Source of the DNA: Streptomyces sp. 150FB | Lineage (GTDB): Bacteria > Actinomycetota > Actinomycetes > Streptomycetales > Streptomycetaceae | DNA: 53,549 nt | Reading direction: 5' to 3' | Assembly (NCBI RefSeq): GCF_000818195.1 | Contig: NZ_JTHL01000001.1 | Span: forward strand, 4,638,614-4,692,162 | In this document: positions 32,143-40,066 of the stretch, piece by piece | How the letters are laid out: each line of letters starts with the position of its first letter | Numbering within the stretch: position 1 is the stretch's first letter | The notes under the pieces: generated by a model | Seen by the model: the letters and a program-made list of their open reading frames with translations, nothing else | Told to the model about the DNA's origin: nothing | Databases searched by the model: none | Program-made: the position numbers and the translations under genes

Positions 32143-32879
32143 ACAGCGAAGCATCCGCCGGTCCCGCCGAACCGCAAGCTGAACCGCAAGCCGGTCCGCA
32201 AGCCGGTCCGCAGGCCGAAGCCACCGCCGGTGAGCCGGCGCAGTACGACGACGGCTTCGGCGCCGAGATCGGCGTCGGGCCGTATCCCGGGCCCTGGCCG
32301 TCCGGCGAGCGCTACGACCGCGAGCTGCTGGCGGCCGGCGACCGGCGCAATGTCGTCGACCGCTACCGGTACTGGACGCGCGAGGCGATCGTCGCCGACC
32401 TCGACACCCGCCGCCACGACTTCCACGTGGCGGTCGAGAACTGGGGCCACGACTTCAACATCGGCTCGGTGGTCCGGACCGCCAACGCCTTCCTCGCCCG
32501 GGAGATCCACATCGTCGGGCGGCGGCGCTGGAACCGGCGCGGCGCCATGGTCACCGACCGCTACCAGCACGTACGCCACCACCCCGGCACCCGGGAACTG
32601 ACCGACTGGGCCGCGTCCGAGGGCCTGCCGATCATCGGGATCGACAACCTGCCGGGCGCCGTGCCGCTGGAGCGCACCGAACTGCCGCGCCGCTGCGTGC
32701 TGCTGTTCGGGCAGGAGGGGCCCGGTCTTACGGAGGAGGCCAGGGCGCACGCGTCGATGGTGTGCTCGATCGCGCAGTTCGGCTCGACCCGCTCGATCAA
32801 CGCGGGGGCGGCGGCGGCCATCGCGATGCACGCGTGGGTCCAGCGGCACGCGGACATCCCGGCGCCGCCGGCCCCCTGA
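32139..32879 (+). CDS. SpoU/TrmH-family RNA 2'-O-methyltransferase
   Basis: A 246-residue SAM-dependent ribose methylase of tRNA or rRNA. The N-terminus (residues 5-35) is a PQA repeat. The SPOUT fold has VAVENWGHDFNIGSVVRTAN (motif 1 with Asn and Arg), VLLFGQEGPGLTEEA (motif 2) and STRSINAGAAAAIAMHAW (motif 3), which make the trefoil knot and SAM site. GTG at 32139 overlaps the HTTM stop, so it is translated from the same message. The RNA target cannot be told from sequence. Confidence 0.9.
   Translation: MNSEASAGPAEPQAEPQAGPQAGPQAEATAGEPAQYDDGFGAEIGVGPYPGPWPSGERYDRELLAAGDRRNVVDRYRYWTREAIVADLDTRRHDFHVAVENWGHDFNIGSVVRTANAFLAREIHIVGRRRWNRRGAMVTDRYQHVRHHPGTRELTDWAASEGLPIIGIDNLPGAVPLERTELPRRCVLLFGQEGPGLTEEARAHASMVCSIAQFGSTRSINAGAAAAIAMHAWVQRHADIPAPPAP
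32169..32216 (+). repeat. Four 12-bp tandem repeats in the TrmH-family gene
   Basis: Units at 32169, 32181, 32193 and 32205 vary around GGTCCGCAAGCC and encode EPQA/GPQA in the disordered head of the protein. Confidence 0.85.
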
Positions 32880-32941
32880 AGGCCGCCGCGAGGGGCCGCA
32901 AAGGCCCTCGCAAGGGCCCCGGGGGCCTCAGCGCGCCTCGC

Positions 32942-34633
32942 TCACGCCCCCCGCCGCACCTCCACCACCCGGAAGCGGTTCGCCACGAACGCCGCGTCGC
33001 ACAGCGCCGCGTTCGCCGCCGGGTTTCCGCCCGAGCCGTGGAAGTCGGAGAACGCCGCCGTCTGGTTCACGTACACCCCGCCCGTCAGGTTCAGCGAGAG
33101 CTGCGCGGACTCCTCGAAGCAGACGTCCTCCACGGCGCGCTCCGTCGTTTCCGACGTGGTGTAGGCGCCGACCGTCATCGCGCCCTTGTCGCGCACCGTG
33201 CGCCGCAGCAGGTCCAGCGCGTCGTCCGTGGAGTCCACGGCGACGGCGAACGAGACCGGACCGAAGCACTCGGCGAGATACGGCACGCTCTCCTCGTCCC
33301 ACGCCTTGCGCGAGCCGTCCGCCTTCACCACCAGCGGGGTACGGACCACCGCGTCGGGGAAGTCGGGGTGGCTGACCTCGCGGGAGGGCAGCGCGACGTC
33401 GCCGAGGCCGGACGCCGCGTCGAGACGGGACTTCACATCGGGGTTGACCAGCGCGCCCAGCAGCGCGCTCGCCCTGGCGTCGTCGCCGAGCAGTCCGCTC
33501 ACCGCCGCCGCGAGGTCGGCCACCACCTCGTCGTACGACTTGTCGCCCGCGTCCGTCACGATGCCGTCCCGGGGGATGAGCAGGTTCTGCGGGGTGGTGC
33601 ACATCTGGCCGCTGTACAGCGACAGCGAGAAGGCCAGGTTGGCGAGCATGCCCTTGTAGTTGTCGGTGGAGTCGATGAGGACGGTGTTGACCCCGGCCTT
33701 CTCCGTGTAGACCTGCGCCTGGCCGGCGTTGGCCTCCAGCCAGTCGCCGAAGGCGGTGGAGCCGGTGTAGTCGATGATCCGGATCTCGGGGCGCACGGCC
33801 AGTTCCTTGGCGATGCCCTCACCGGGCCGCTCCACGGCCAGCGCGACCAGATTCGGGTCGAAGCCGGCGTCGGCGAGCACCTCGCGGGCCACCCGTACGG
33901 TCAGCGCCAGCGGCAGTACGGCGCGCGGGTGCGGCTTGACCAGCACCGGATTGCCGGTGGCGAGGGAGGCGAAGAGGCCGGGGTAGCCGTTCCAGGTGGG
34001 GAAGGTGTTGCAGCCGATCAGCAGCGAGATGCCGCGCGGCACGGCGGTGAACGTCTTCCGCAGCTCGAGCGGGTCCCGCTTGCCCTGCGGCTTGGCCCAG
34101 TGGGCCTCGGCGGGGGTACGGGTCTGCTCCGCGTACGCGTACGCCACGGCCTCCAGGCCGCGGTCCTGGGCGTGCGGGCCGCCCGCCTGGAACGCCATCA
34201 TGAAGGCCTGCCCGCTGGTGTGCATCACCGCGTGGGCGAACTCGTGGGTGCGGGCGCTGATCCGCGCCAGGATCTCCACACAGACCAGCGCGCGCGTCTC
34301 GGGCCCGGCCTCGCGCCAGGCGGCCGTGCCGGCGCGCATGGCGGGCAGCAGGGCGTCGATGTCGGCGTGCGGGTACTCGACCTCCAGGGGGAAGCCGTAC
34401 GGCGAGACCTCGCCGCCCGTCCAGCCGTCGGTGCCGGGCTGGTCGAGGTCGAAGCGGGTCCCGCGCAGCGCCTTGAAGGCGGCGAGTCCGTCGGCGGGGG
34501 CGCTCTCGCCGTACGCCTTCGGGTGTTCGGGGTGCGGGGACCAGTAGGCGCGGGTGCGGATCACTTCGAGGGCCTGGTCGAGAGTCGGCCTGTGCTTCTC
34601 GGAGAGCTGCTGGGGGCTGAGCTGGGCGGCCAT
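32942..34633 (-). CDS. paaN: Phenylacetic acid degradation protein PaaN
   Basis: A 563-residue aldehyde-dehydrogenase-fold protein of the PaaN type, without the C-terminal hydratase domain of PaaZ. It acts late in the pathway on the ring-opened semialdehyde. ATG at 34633 begins MAAQLSPQQLSEKHRPTLDQ. Family segments: AVPRGISLLIGCNTFPTWNG, KPHPRAVLPLALTVR, IDYTGSTAFGDWLEA, LSLYSGQMCTTPQNLLIPR with the catalytic Cys, and FSDFHGSGGNPAANAAL. It is divergent from the dehydrogenase/paaR operon, sharing the operator at 34700-34717. Confidence 0.93.
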   Translation of the reverse strand: MAAQLSPQQLSEKHRPTLDQALEVIRTRAYWSPHPEHPKAYGESAPADGLAAFKALRGTRFDLDQPGTDGWTGGEVSPYGFPLEVEYPHADIDALLPAMRAGTAAWREAGPETRALVCVEILARISARTHEFAHAVMHTSGQAFMMAFQAGGPHAQDRGLEAVAYAYAEQTRTPAEAHWAKPQGKRDPLELRKTFTAVPRGISLLIGCNTFPTWNGYPGLFASLATGNPVLVKPHPRAVLPLALTVRVAREVLADAGFDPNLVALAVERPGEGIAKELAVRPEIRIIDYTGSTAFGDWLEANAGQAQVYTEKAGVNTVLIDSTDNYKGMLANLAFSLSLYSGQMCTTPQNLLIPRDGIVTDAGDKSYDEVVADLAAAVSGLLGDDARASALLGALVNPDVKSRLDAASGLGDVALPSREVSHPDFPDAVVRTPLVVKADGSRKAWDEESVPYLAECFGPVSFAVAVDSTDDALDLLRRTVRDKGAMTVGAYTTSETTERAVEDVCFEESAQLSLNLTGGVYVNQTAAFSDFHGSGGNPAANAALCDAAFVANRFRVVEVRRGA

Positions 34634-34699
34634 CAAGGACCAACTCCTCGTCGAGCTGGGCGGGAACAGGGACATGAGCGGACAGACAGAGTTAGAGTA

Positions 34700-34717
34700 A
34701 CCGAACGATCGGTCGGG
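34700..34717. promoter_or_regulatory. TetR/PaaR-type operator, copy B (paaN / dehydrogenase-paaR)
   Basis: ACCGAACGATCGGTCGGG lies in the 169-bp divergent region, 67 bases from paaN and 86 bases from the dehydrogenase start, so it can control both directions. It includes autoregulation of the TetR gene at 36323. Confidence 0.8.
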
Positions 34718-34802
34718 ACAAGGGGTACCACCGGATCGCCGCCGGACCCGTGTCCGCCACCTAGGCGATGCCCCGCCCGCCTCGTACGGGAGGATCGCGT
34801 CC

Positions 34803-36326
34803 ATGACTGCAATCGAGGCATGCCGTGTCGTCGCGGTTGTCGGCACCGGCACGATGGGCCGGGGCATCGCCCAGGTGGCCCTGGTCGCCGGCCATCCGGT
34901 GCGGCTGTACGACGCGGCGCCGGGCGGCGCCGAGGAGGCCGCGAAGGCCGTGAGGGCGCGGCTGGACCGGCTGGTCGAGAAGGGCCGGATGGAGCCGGGG
35001 GCGCGCGACGAGGCGCTGGCGCGGCTGTACCCCGTCGTGACCCTCGCCGAACTCTCCGACGCGGCGCTCGTCGTCGAGGCCGTCCTGGAGCGCCTCGACG
35101 TCAAGAGGCCGCTCTTCGCGTCCTTGGAGGAGATCGTCGGCGAGGACTGCGTGCTCGCCACCAACACCTCGTCCCTCTCGGTCACGGCGATCGCCGGCCC
35201 CTTGCGCCACCCCGGCCGCTTGGTCGGACTGCACTTCTTCAACCCGGCGCCGCTGCTGCCGCTGGTGGAGGTCGTCAGCGGCTTCGCGACGGACGAGTCG
35301 GTCGCGCGGTGCGCCGCCGACACGGTGCTGTCCTGGGGCAGGACGCCGGTACGGTGCGCCGACACGCCGGGCTTCATCGTCAACCGCATCGCCCGGCCGT
35401 TCTACGCGGAGGCGCTGCGCGTGTACGAGGAGGGGGCCACCGACCCCGCCACGATCGACGCGGTACTGCGCGAGGGCGGCGGCTTCCGGATGGGCCCCTT
35501 CGCGCTGACCGACCTGATCGGCCAGGACGTCAACGAGGCGGTCACCCGGTCCGTCTGGGACTCCTTCTTCCAGGACGTGAAGTTCACGCCGTCGCTCGCG
35601 CAGCGCAGGCTCGTGGAGTCGGGACGGCTGGGCCGTAAGTCGGGCCGGGGCTGGTTCCCGTACGGCGAGGACGCGGCCGCTCCGGCGCCGGCCACCGCTG
35701 AGGTGTGCGAGGCGCCGGAGGTCGTGGGCATCCACGCGGACCTCGGTCCCGCCGGGGTGGTGCGCGAGATGATCGAGGAGGCGGGCATCCGGATCGTCCG
35801 CGACCGCACCCCTGCGGCCTCCGAGGGCTTTCTCGTACTGCCTGCCGGGACGAGACTCTGCCTCACCGGCGGCACGACGGCGACGAGCGACCTGTCCGGT
35901 ACGTACATCCACTTCGACCTCTCCCTGGACTACCGCTCCTGCGCGCGGGTGGCGCTCGCGCCGGGCGCCGGGGCCGACCCCGGGGACGTACGGGCCGCCG
36001 TCGGGCTGTTCCAGCGGCTCGGCAAGAAGGTCAGCGTCATCGGCGAGACGCCTGGCATGATCGTGGCCCGTACGGTCGCCATGCTGATCGACTTCACCGT
36101 GGAGGCCGCGGCGCGCGGGGTGGCGGACGCCGAGGACATCGACACCGCCATGAAGCTGGGCGTGAACTACCCCGGCGGGCCCGGCGAGTGGTGCGACCGG
36201 CTCGGCGCCCGGTGGGCGTGGCGGTTCCTGCTCGCCATGGACGGCGAGTACCCGGGCGGCCGTTACGCGCCGTCCACGGCGCTGAGGCACCGCGCCGCCC
36301 TCGAAGAGAGGCAGGCCCGCTCATGA
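34803..36326 (+). CDS. paaH: 3-hydroxyacyl-CoA dehydrogenase of phenylacetate catabolism
   Basis: A 507-residue NAD-dependent dehydrogenase acting on 3-hydroxyadipyl-CoA-type intermediates. Rossmann GTGTMGRGIAQVALVAGHPV at residues 14-33; catalytic His and Glu in GLHFFNPAPLLPLVEVV; TPGFIVNRIARPFYAEALR and GPFALTDLIGQDVN. A second, half-length C-terminal dehydrogenase domain (GETPGMIVARTVAMLIDFTV, KLGVNYPGGPGEW) follows, as in PaaH/PaaC. ATG at 34803 follows CGGGAGGA. The stop overlaps paaR (ATGA). Confidence 0.92.
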   Translation: MTAIEACRVVAVVGTGTMGRGIAQVALVAGHPVRLYDAAPGGAEEAAKAVRARLDRLVEKGRMEPGARDEALARLYPVVTLAELSDAALVVEAVLERLDVKRPLFASLEEIVGEDCVLATNTSSLSVTAIAGPLRHPGRLVGLHFFNPAPLLPLVEVVSGFATDESVARCAADTVLSWGRTPVRCADTPGFIVNRIARPFYAEALRVYEEGATDPATIDAVLREGGGFRMGPFALTDLIGQDVNEAVTRSVWDSFFQDVKFTPSLAQRRLVESGRLGRKSGRGWFPYGEDAAAPAPATAEVCEAPEVVGIHADLGPAGVVREMIEEAGIRIVRDRTPAASEGFLVLPAGTRLCLTGGTTATSDLSGTYIHFDLSLDYRSCARVALAPGAGADPGDVRAAVGLFQRLGKKVSVIGETPGMIVARTVAMLIDFTVEAAARGVADAEDIDTAMKLGVNYPGGPGEWCDRLGARWAWRFLLAMDGEYPGGRYAPSTALRHRAALEERQARS

Positions 36327-36922
36327 CCACTCCCCGGCGGGACACGTACACCCCGGAGACCCTGCTCGCCGTCGCGGTCAGCGTCTTCAACGAACGCGGC
36401 TACGACGGCACGTCCATGGAGCATCTCTCCCGGGCGGCCGGCATCTCGAAGTCCTCGATCTACCACCATGTCGCCGGCAAGGAGGAGTTGCTGCGCCGCG
36501 CGGTGAGCCGCGCGCTCGACGGGCTGTTTGCCGTCCTCGACGAGGACGGCGCGAAGCGCGGCCGGGCCGTCGCTCAGGTCGAGTACGTGACCCGGCGCAC
36601 GGTGGAGGTCTTGATGGCTGAGCTGCCCTATGTGACGCTGCTGCTGCGCGTCAGGGGGAACACCAGGACGGAGCGCTGGGCGCTGGAGCGGCGCAGGGAG
36701 TTCGACCAGCGAGTGGCCGATCTTCTGAAGGCCGCGGCGGCGGACGGCGATCTCCGCTCCGACGTGGACATACGGCTGGCCACGCGGCTGCTCTTCGGCA
36801 TGGTCAACTCCCTGGTGGAGTGGTACAGGCCGCAGGCCGCGGGGGGCTACGGCAGCCGGGAGGTCGCCGACACCGTCGTACGGCTGGCCTTCGACGGGCT
36901 GCGCACGGACATCACGTATTGA
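36323..36922 (+). CDS. paaR: TetR-family repressor of the paa genes (PaaR-like)
   Basis: A 199-residue regulator. N-terminal TetR helix-turn-helix: LLAVAVSVFNERGYDGTSME, LSRAAGISKSSIYHHVAGKE. The C-terminal ligand-binding domain includes RVRGNTRTERWALERRREFD and LLFGMVNSLVEWYRP. It is translationally coupled to the dehydrogenase gene. A role as repressor relieved by phenylacetyl-CoA is known for actinobacterial PaaR. Its operators are proposed at 30057, 34700 and 38824. Confidence 0.9.
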   Translation: MTTPRRDTYTPETLLAVAVSVFNERGYDGTSMEHLSRAAGISKSSIYHHVAGKEELLRRAVSRALDGLFAVLDEDGAKRGRAVAQVEYVTRRTVEVLMAELPYVTLLLRVRGNTRTERWALERRREFDQRVADLLKAAAADGDLRSDVDIRLATRLLFGMVNSLVEWYRPQAAGGYGSREVADTVVRLAFDGLRTDITY

Positions 36923-36940
36923 CCGCCAGGAGGCGGAGAG

Positions 36941-37912
36941 TTGATCGAGACAGTCTTCAGTACCGACGACGTGCCGATGGCCGACCGCTTCGACTACTGG
37001 CGCGAGTGCATGACGAAGATGATGTGTCCCACGGAGATGGGGAGCGAGTTCGAGGGTGAGTTCCGGGCGCAGTCGCGGCACATCGAGTTAGGAGCGCTCT
37101 CCGTGTGGCCCGCCGAGATGCGGCCGCTGAGCTGGCGCAGGACGCCCAGCCTGATCCGGCTGTCCGATCCGGAGCTGTACCACCTCTCACTGCCGCTGCG
37201 CGGTTCCATAGCCATTTCGCAGGGCTCCACCGACGCCGTGCACGGCGTCAGCGAGATGTACATCGTCGACACCTCGCTGCCGTTCTACTGCCAGGTCCCC
37301 GACACCACCCTCGCGGGGGTGGGCTTCGAGATCCCCAAGGCGCTGGTGTCGCTGCCCCCCGACAGGGTCCGGAGTCTGCTGACCCGGCGGCTGCCCGCCG
37401 GGGACGGCTTCGGCGCGCTGCTCGCCGGGTTCCTCAGACGGCTGGCCGACGACACCGGCTCCTACGGGCCCGCCGACGAGGAGCGCCTCCAGGGCATCCT
37501 GGTCGACCTGTTCACCGCGACGCTGGCGCACCATCTGGAGGCCGACGACGCGCTGTCGCCCGAGGCGCACCGGCGGACCCTGCTGCTGAGTATCCAGGCC
37601 TTCATCCGGCGGCACCTGCACGACCCCGACCTGTCGCCGGACGGCATCGCGCTGGCGCACAACATCTCGACCAGCCACCTGCACAGCCTCTTCGGTACGC
37701 AGGACCTCACCGTGTCGGCCTGGATCCGCCGTGAGCGGCTGGAGCGGGCCCGCCGGGACCTGGCCGACCACCGGCAGTACGCCGTTCCCGTGCACCGGAT
37801 AGCGGCGCGCTGGGGCTTCAGGTACCACGCGGTCTTCAGCCGCGCGTTCTGCGAGGCGTACGGGCTGCCGCCCCGGGACTACCGGCACGCGCGGCTCACG
37901 TCCGGGGCGTAG
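36941..37912 (+). CDS. AraC-family regulator with a TTA codon
   Basis: A 323-residue protein. The N-terminal AraC-binding-like domain covers about residues 10-190 (FDYWRECMTKMMCP, YHLSLPLRGSIAISQG, YIVDTSLPFYCQV). The C-terminal double helix-turn-helix is at about 215-315 (IRRHLHDPDLSPDGIALAHN, RRERLERARRDL, WGFRYHAVFSRAFCEAYGLP). The start is TTG at 36941 with AGGAGGCGGAG, 18 bases after paaR. Leu50 is encoded by TTA (37088-37090), so translation needs the bldA tRNA. Target unknown; it may be co-transcribed with paaR. Confidence 0.9.
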   Translation: MIETVFSTDDVPMADRFDYWRECMTKMMCPTEMGSEFEGEFRAQSRHIELGALSVWPAEMRPLSWRRTPSLIRLSDPELYHLSLPLRGSIAISQGSTDAVHGVSEMYIVDTSLPFYCQVPDTTLAGVGFEIPKALVSLPPDRVRSLLTRRLPAGDGFGALLAGFLRRLADDTGSYGPADEERLQGILVDLFTATLAHHLEADDALSPEAHRRTLLLSIQAFIRRHLHDPDLSPDGIALAHNISTSHLHSLFGTQDLTVSAWIRRERLERARRDLADHRQYAVPVHRIAARWGFRYHAVFSRAFCEAYGLPPRDYRHARLTSGA

Positions 37913-38179
37913 CCGGGGATCGAACTGGCGTGCGGCGTTCGGTCGTGTGGACGGAGCGTCAAGGAAGAGTGGACTCACAGTCAAGGACATCCTGGCGCGC
38001 CCACGCCATTCTGGAGCGGTAGGAACCCGCTCAGGGGACCTTCGCACAGGGGCGTTACGGGGGGCGTCACCAGTGCATCACTGTGGATGCCGTAAGTCTT
38101 GATCGCCGGACGGGCCTCTTGACCAGGGTCGTCCGGTGGTCGAGGGCATCCGCCCCAGCCGTTCCCGGCCCTGGGGGAG

Positions 38180-38722
38180 CTACCGGATCTCCGGGGCCTC
38201 GGGCCCCGGATCGAGATCGGTCTCCTCGAACACCAGCAGTGTGCGGGTCGACAGCACCTCGGGGATGGCCTGGAGCCTGGTCAGGACCATCTCGCGCAGC
38301 GTTCTGTTGTCCGGCATGTGCACCAGCAGCAGAACGTCGAAATCTCCGCTGACCAGCGCGATGTGGGCGGTGCCCGGCAGCTCTTCGAGCTGTTCGCGGA
38401 CGGTACGCCAGGAGTTCTGCACGATCTTGAGGGTGATGTAGGCGGACGTGGCCTGGCCGGCCCGCTCGTGGTCCACCCGGGCGCTGAAGCCGCGTATCAC
38501 CCCGTCGTCGATCAGCCGGTTGATCCGCGCGTACGCGTTGGCGCGCGAGACATGGACGCGCTCGGCGACCGACCGTATCGAGGCGCGGCCGTCCTTCTGG
38601 AGGATGCGCAGGATGTCGCGGTCTATGGCATCCAGGGGGCGTGCGGGGAGGGAGTGAAGCGCCTGGTCGCGCACCGGATCCCCCGGGTGGTTCGTGGCGT
38701 CGGCCATTTGTTCAGCTCCCAT
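38180..38722 (-). CDS. bkdR: Lrp/AsnC-family regulator (BkdR-like)
   Basis: A 180-residue regulator. The helix-turn-helix is at about residues 30-75 (LDAIDRDILRILQKDGRASI, VAERVHVSRANAYARINRLI) and the RAM amino-acid-binding domain at about 85-165 (TSAYITLKIVQN, GDFDVLLLVHMPD). ATG at 38722 follows GAGGTGGGG; an ATG at 38706 is the alternative start. It is divergent from the bkd operon, which it probably regulates in response to branched-chain amino acids, as Lrp-type BkdR does in pseudomonads. Confidence 0.88.
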   Translation of the reverse strand: MGAEQMADATNHPGDPVRDQALHSLPARPLDAIDRDILRILQKDGRASIRSVAERVHVSRANAYARINRLIDDGVIRGFSARVDHERAGQATSAYITLKIVQNSWRTVREQLEELPGTAHIALVSGDFDVLLLVHMPDNRTLREMVLTRLQAIPEVLSTRTLLVFEETDLDPGPEAPEIR

Positions 38723-38780
38723 GTCTCCCCACCTCTCTACCATGGACGACCTGTTCCCATCCCAGGCTGTGCAGAACCGT

Positions 38781-38789
38781 TTGTCCACA
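38781..38789 (+). promoter_or_regulatory. Single DnaA box in the bkdR/bkdA promoter region
   Basis: TTGTCCACA, perfect match, in the 174-bp divergent gap. Meaning unknown. Confidence 0.4.
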
Positions 38790-38823
38790 GGCTGAGGGCA
38801 CGTGTAGCCAAAATGCCCGGGCG

Positions 38824-38841
38824 ACCGAACAATCGGTAGGT
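38824..38841. promoter_or_regulatory. TetR/PaaR-type operator, copy C (bkdA)
   Basis: ACCGAACAATCGGTAGGT differs from copy B at three of 18 positions and keeps the ACCGA-N4-TCGGT palindrome. It is 56 bases before the bkdA start. This implies shared control of bkd and paa genes by one regulator. Confidence 0.65.
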
Positions 38842-38896
38842 GAGGTGCTGCTTCCCCGGCACTCTCCCCTTGCCCGCTCCCACGAGGAGGTGCCGC

Positions 38897-40066
38897 GTGC
38901 AGAACAGCCGTACGCCGGTCCAGGAACCGCCCGGTGCGCCGGGCCGGTCGGCGGAGACCCCGCCGTCGGTACGCGCGCTCGGCGCCGACCCCGCCCCGCT
39001 GCTCCCCGACGCCGAGCCGTTCCGCGTACTCGGCACGGACGCCGCCGCCGGCGCCGATTCCGCGCTGCTGCTCAGGCTGTACGGCGAGCTGGTCAGCGGC
39101 CGCAGATTCAACGCGCAGGCCACCGCCCTCACCAAGCAGGGCAGGCTCGCCGTCTACCCGTCCAGCACGGGTCAGGAGGCCTGCGAGGTCGCGGCGGCGC
39201 TCGTCCTGCGGGAGCAGGACTGGCTCTTCCCCAGCTACCGCGACTCGCTGGCCGCCGTGGCGCGCGGGCTCGATCCCGTCGAGGTGCTGACGCTGCTGCG
39301 CGGCGACTGGCACACCGGCTACGACCCGCACCTGCACCGCGTCGCGCCGCTCTCCACACCGCTCGCCACCCAGCTTCCGCACGCCGTCGGCCTCGCGCAC
39401 GCCGCCCGGCTCAAGGGGGACGACGTGGTCGCGCTCGCCCTGGTGGGCGACGGCGGCACGAGCGAGGGCGACTTCCACGAGGCGCTGAACTTCGCCGCCG
39501 TATGGCAGGCGCCGGTCGTCTTCCTCGTCCAGAACAACGGCTTCGCGATCTCCGTACCGCTCGCCAAGCAGAGCGCGGCGCCCTCGCTCGCCCACAAGGC
39601 CGTCGGGTACGGCATGCCGGGCCGGCTGGTCGACGGGAACGACGCCGTCGCGGTCCACACGGTGCTCGCCGAGGCCATCGAGCGGGCCAGGAGTGGCGGC
39701 GGCCCGACCCTAGTCGAGGCCCTCACCTACCGCATCGACGCCCACACGAACGCCGACGACGCGACCCGCTACCGCGACGCTGCCGAGGTCGAGGCCTGGC
39801 GCGCGCACGACCCGATCCGGCTGATCGAGGACGAGCTGACCGGGCGCGGGGCGCTGGACGAGGACGGCATCAGGGAAGCGGCCCGGACGGCGGACGAGAT
39901 GGCGGCGCGGCTGCGCGAGCGGATGAACGCGGATCCGGTGCTCGACCCCATGGACCTCTTCGCGCACGTCTACGCCGAGCAGACGTCCCAGCTCCGCGAG
40001 CAGGCGGCGGCGCTGCGGGCCGAACTGGAAGCGGCGGACGGCCAGGACACGGGTGAGGGGCGATGA
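38897..40066 (+). CDS. bkdA: Branched-chain 2-oxoacid dehydrogenase E1 alpha subunit
   Basis: A 389-residue thiamine-diphosphate enzyme subunit that decarboxylates 2-oxoacids of Val, Leu and Ile, giving branched acyl-CoA starters for fatty acids and polyketides. GTG at 38897 follows GAGGAGG. TPP motif: LVGDGGTSEGDFHEALNFAA with NNGFAIS. Substrate-site segments: YPSSTGQEACEVAAA, DWLFPSYRDSLAAVARG. A Pro-rich head of about 40 residues precedes the core. The stop overlaps the beta subunit (ATGA). Confidence 0.93.
   Translation: MQNSRTPVQEPPGAPGRSAETPPSVRALGADPAPLLPDAEPFRVLGTDAAAGADSALLLRLYGELVSGRRFNAQATALTKQGRLAVYPSSTGQEACEVAAALVLREQDWLFPSYRDSLAAVARGLDPVEVLTLLRGDWHTGYDPHLHRVAPLSTPLATQLPHAVGLAHAARLKGDDVVALALVGDGGTSEGDFHEALNFAAVWQAPVVFLVQNNGFAISVPLAKQSAAPSLAHKAVGYGMPGRLVDGNDAVAVHTVLAEAIERARSGGGPTLVEALTYRIDAHTNADDATRYRDAAEVEAWRAHDPIRLIEDELTGRGALDEDGIREAARTADEMAARLRERMNADPVLDPMDLFAHVYAEQTSQLREQAAALRAELEAADGQDTGEGR

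Noticed and set aside
34634..35389. 252-codon N-terminal extension of PaaN
   Set aside because: It runs antisense through the paaH coding region and the operator; MAAQLSPQQL at 34633 has a normal ribosome-binding site and matches the family start.
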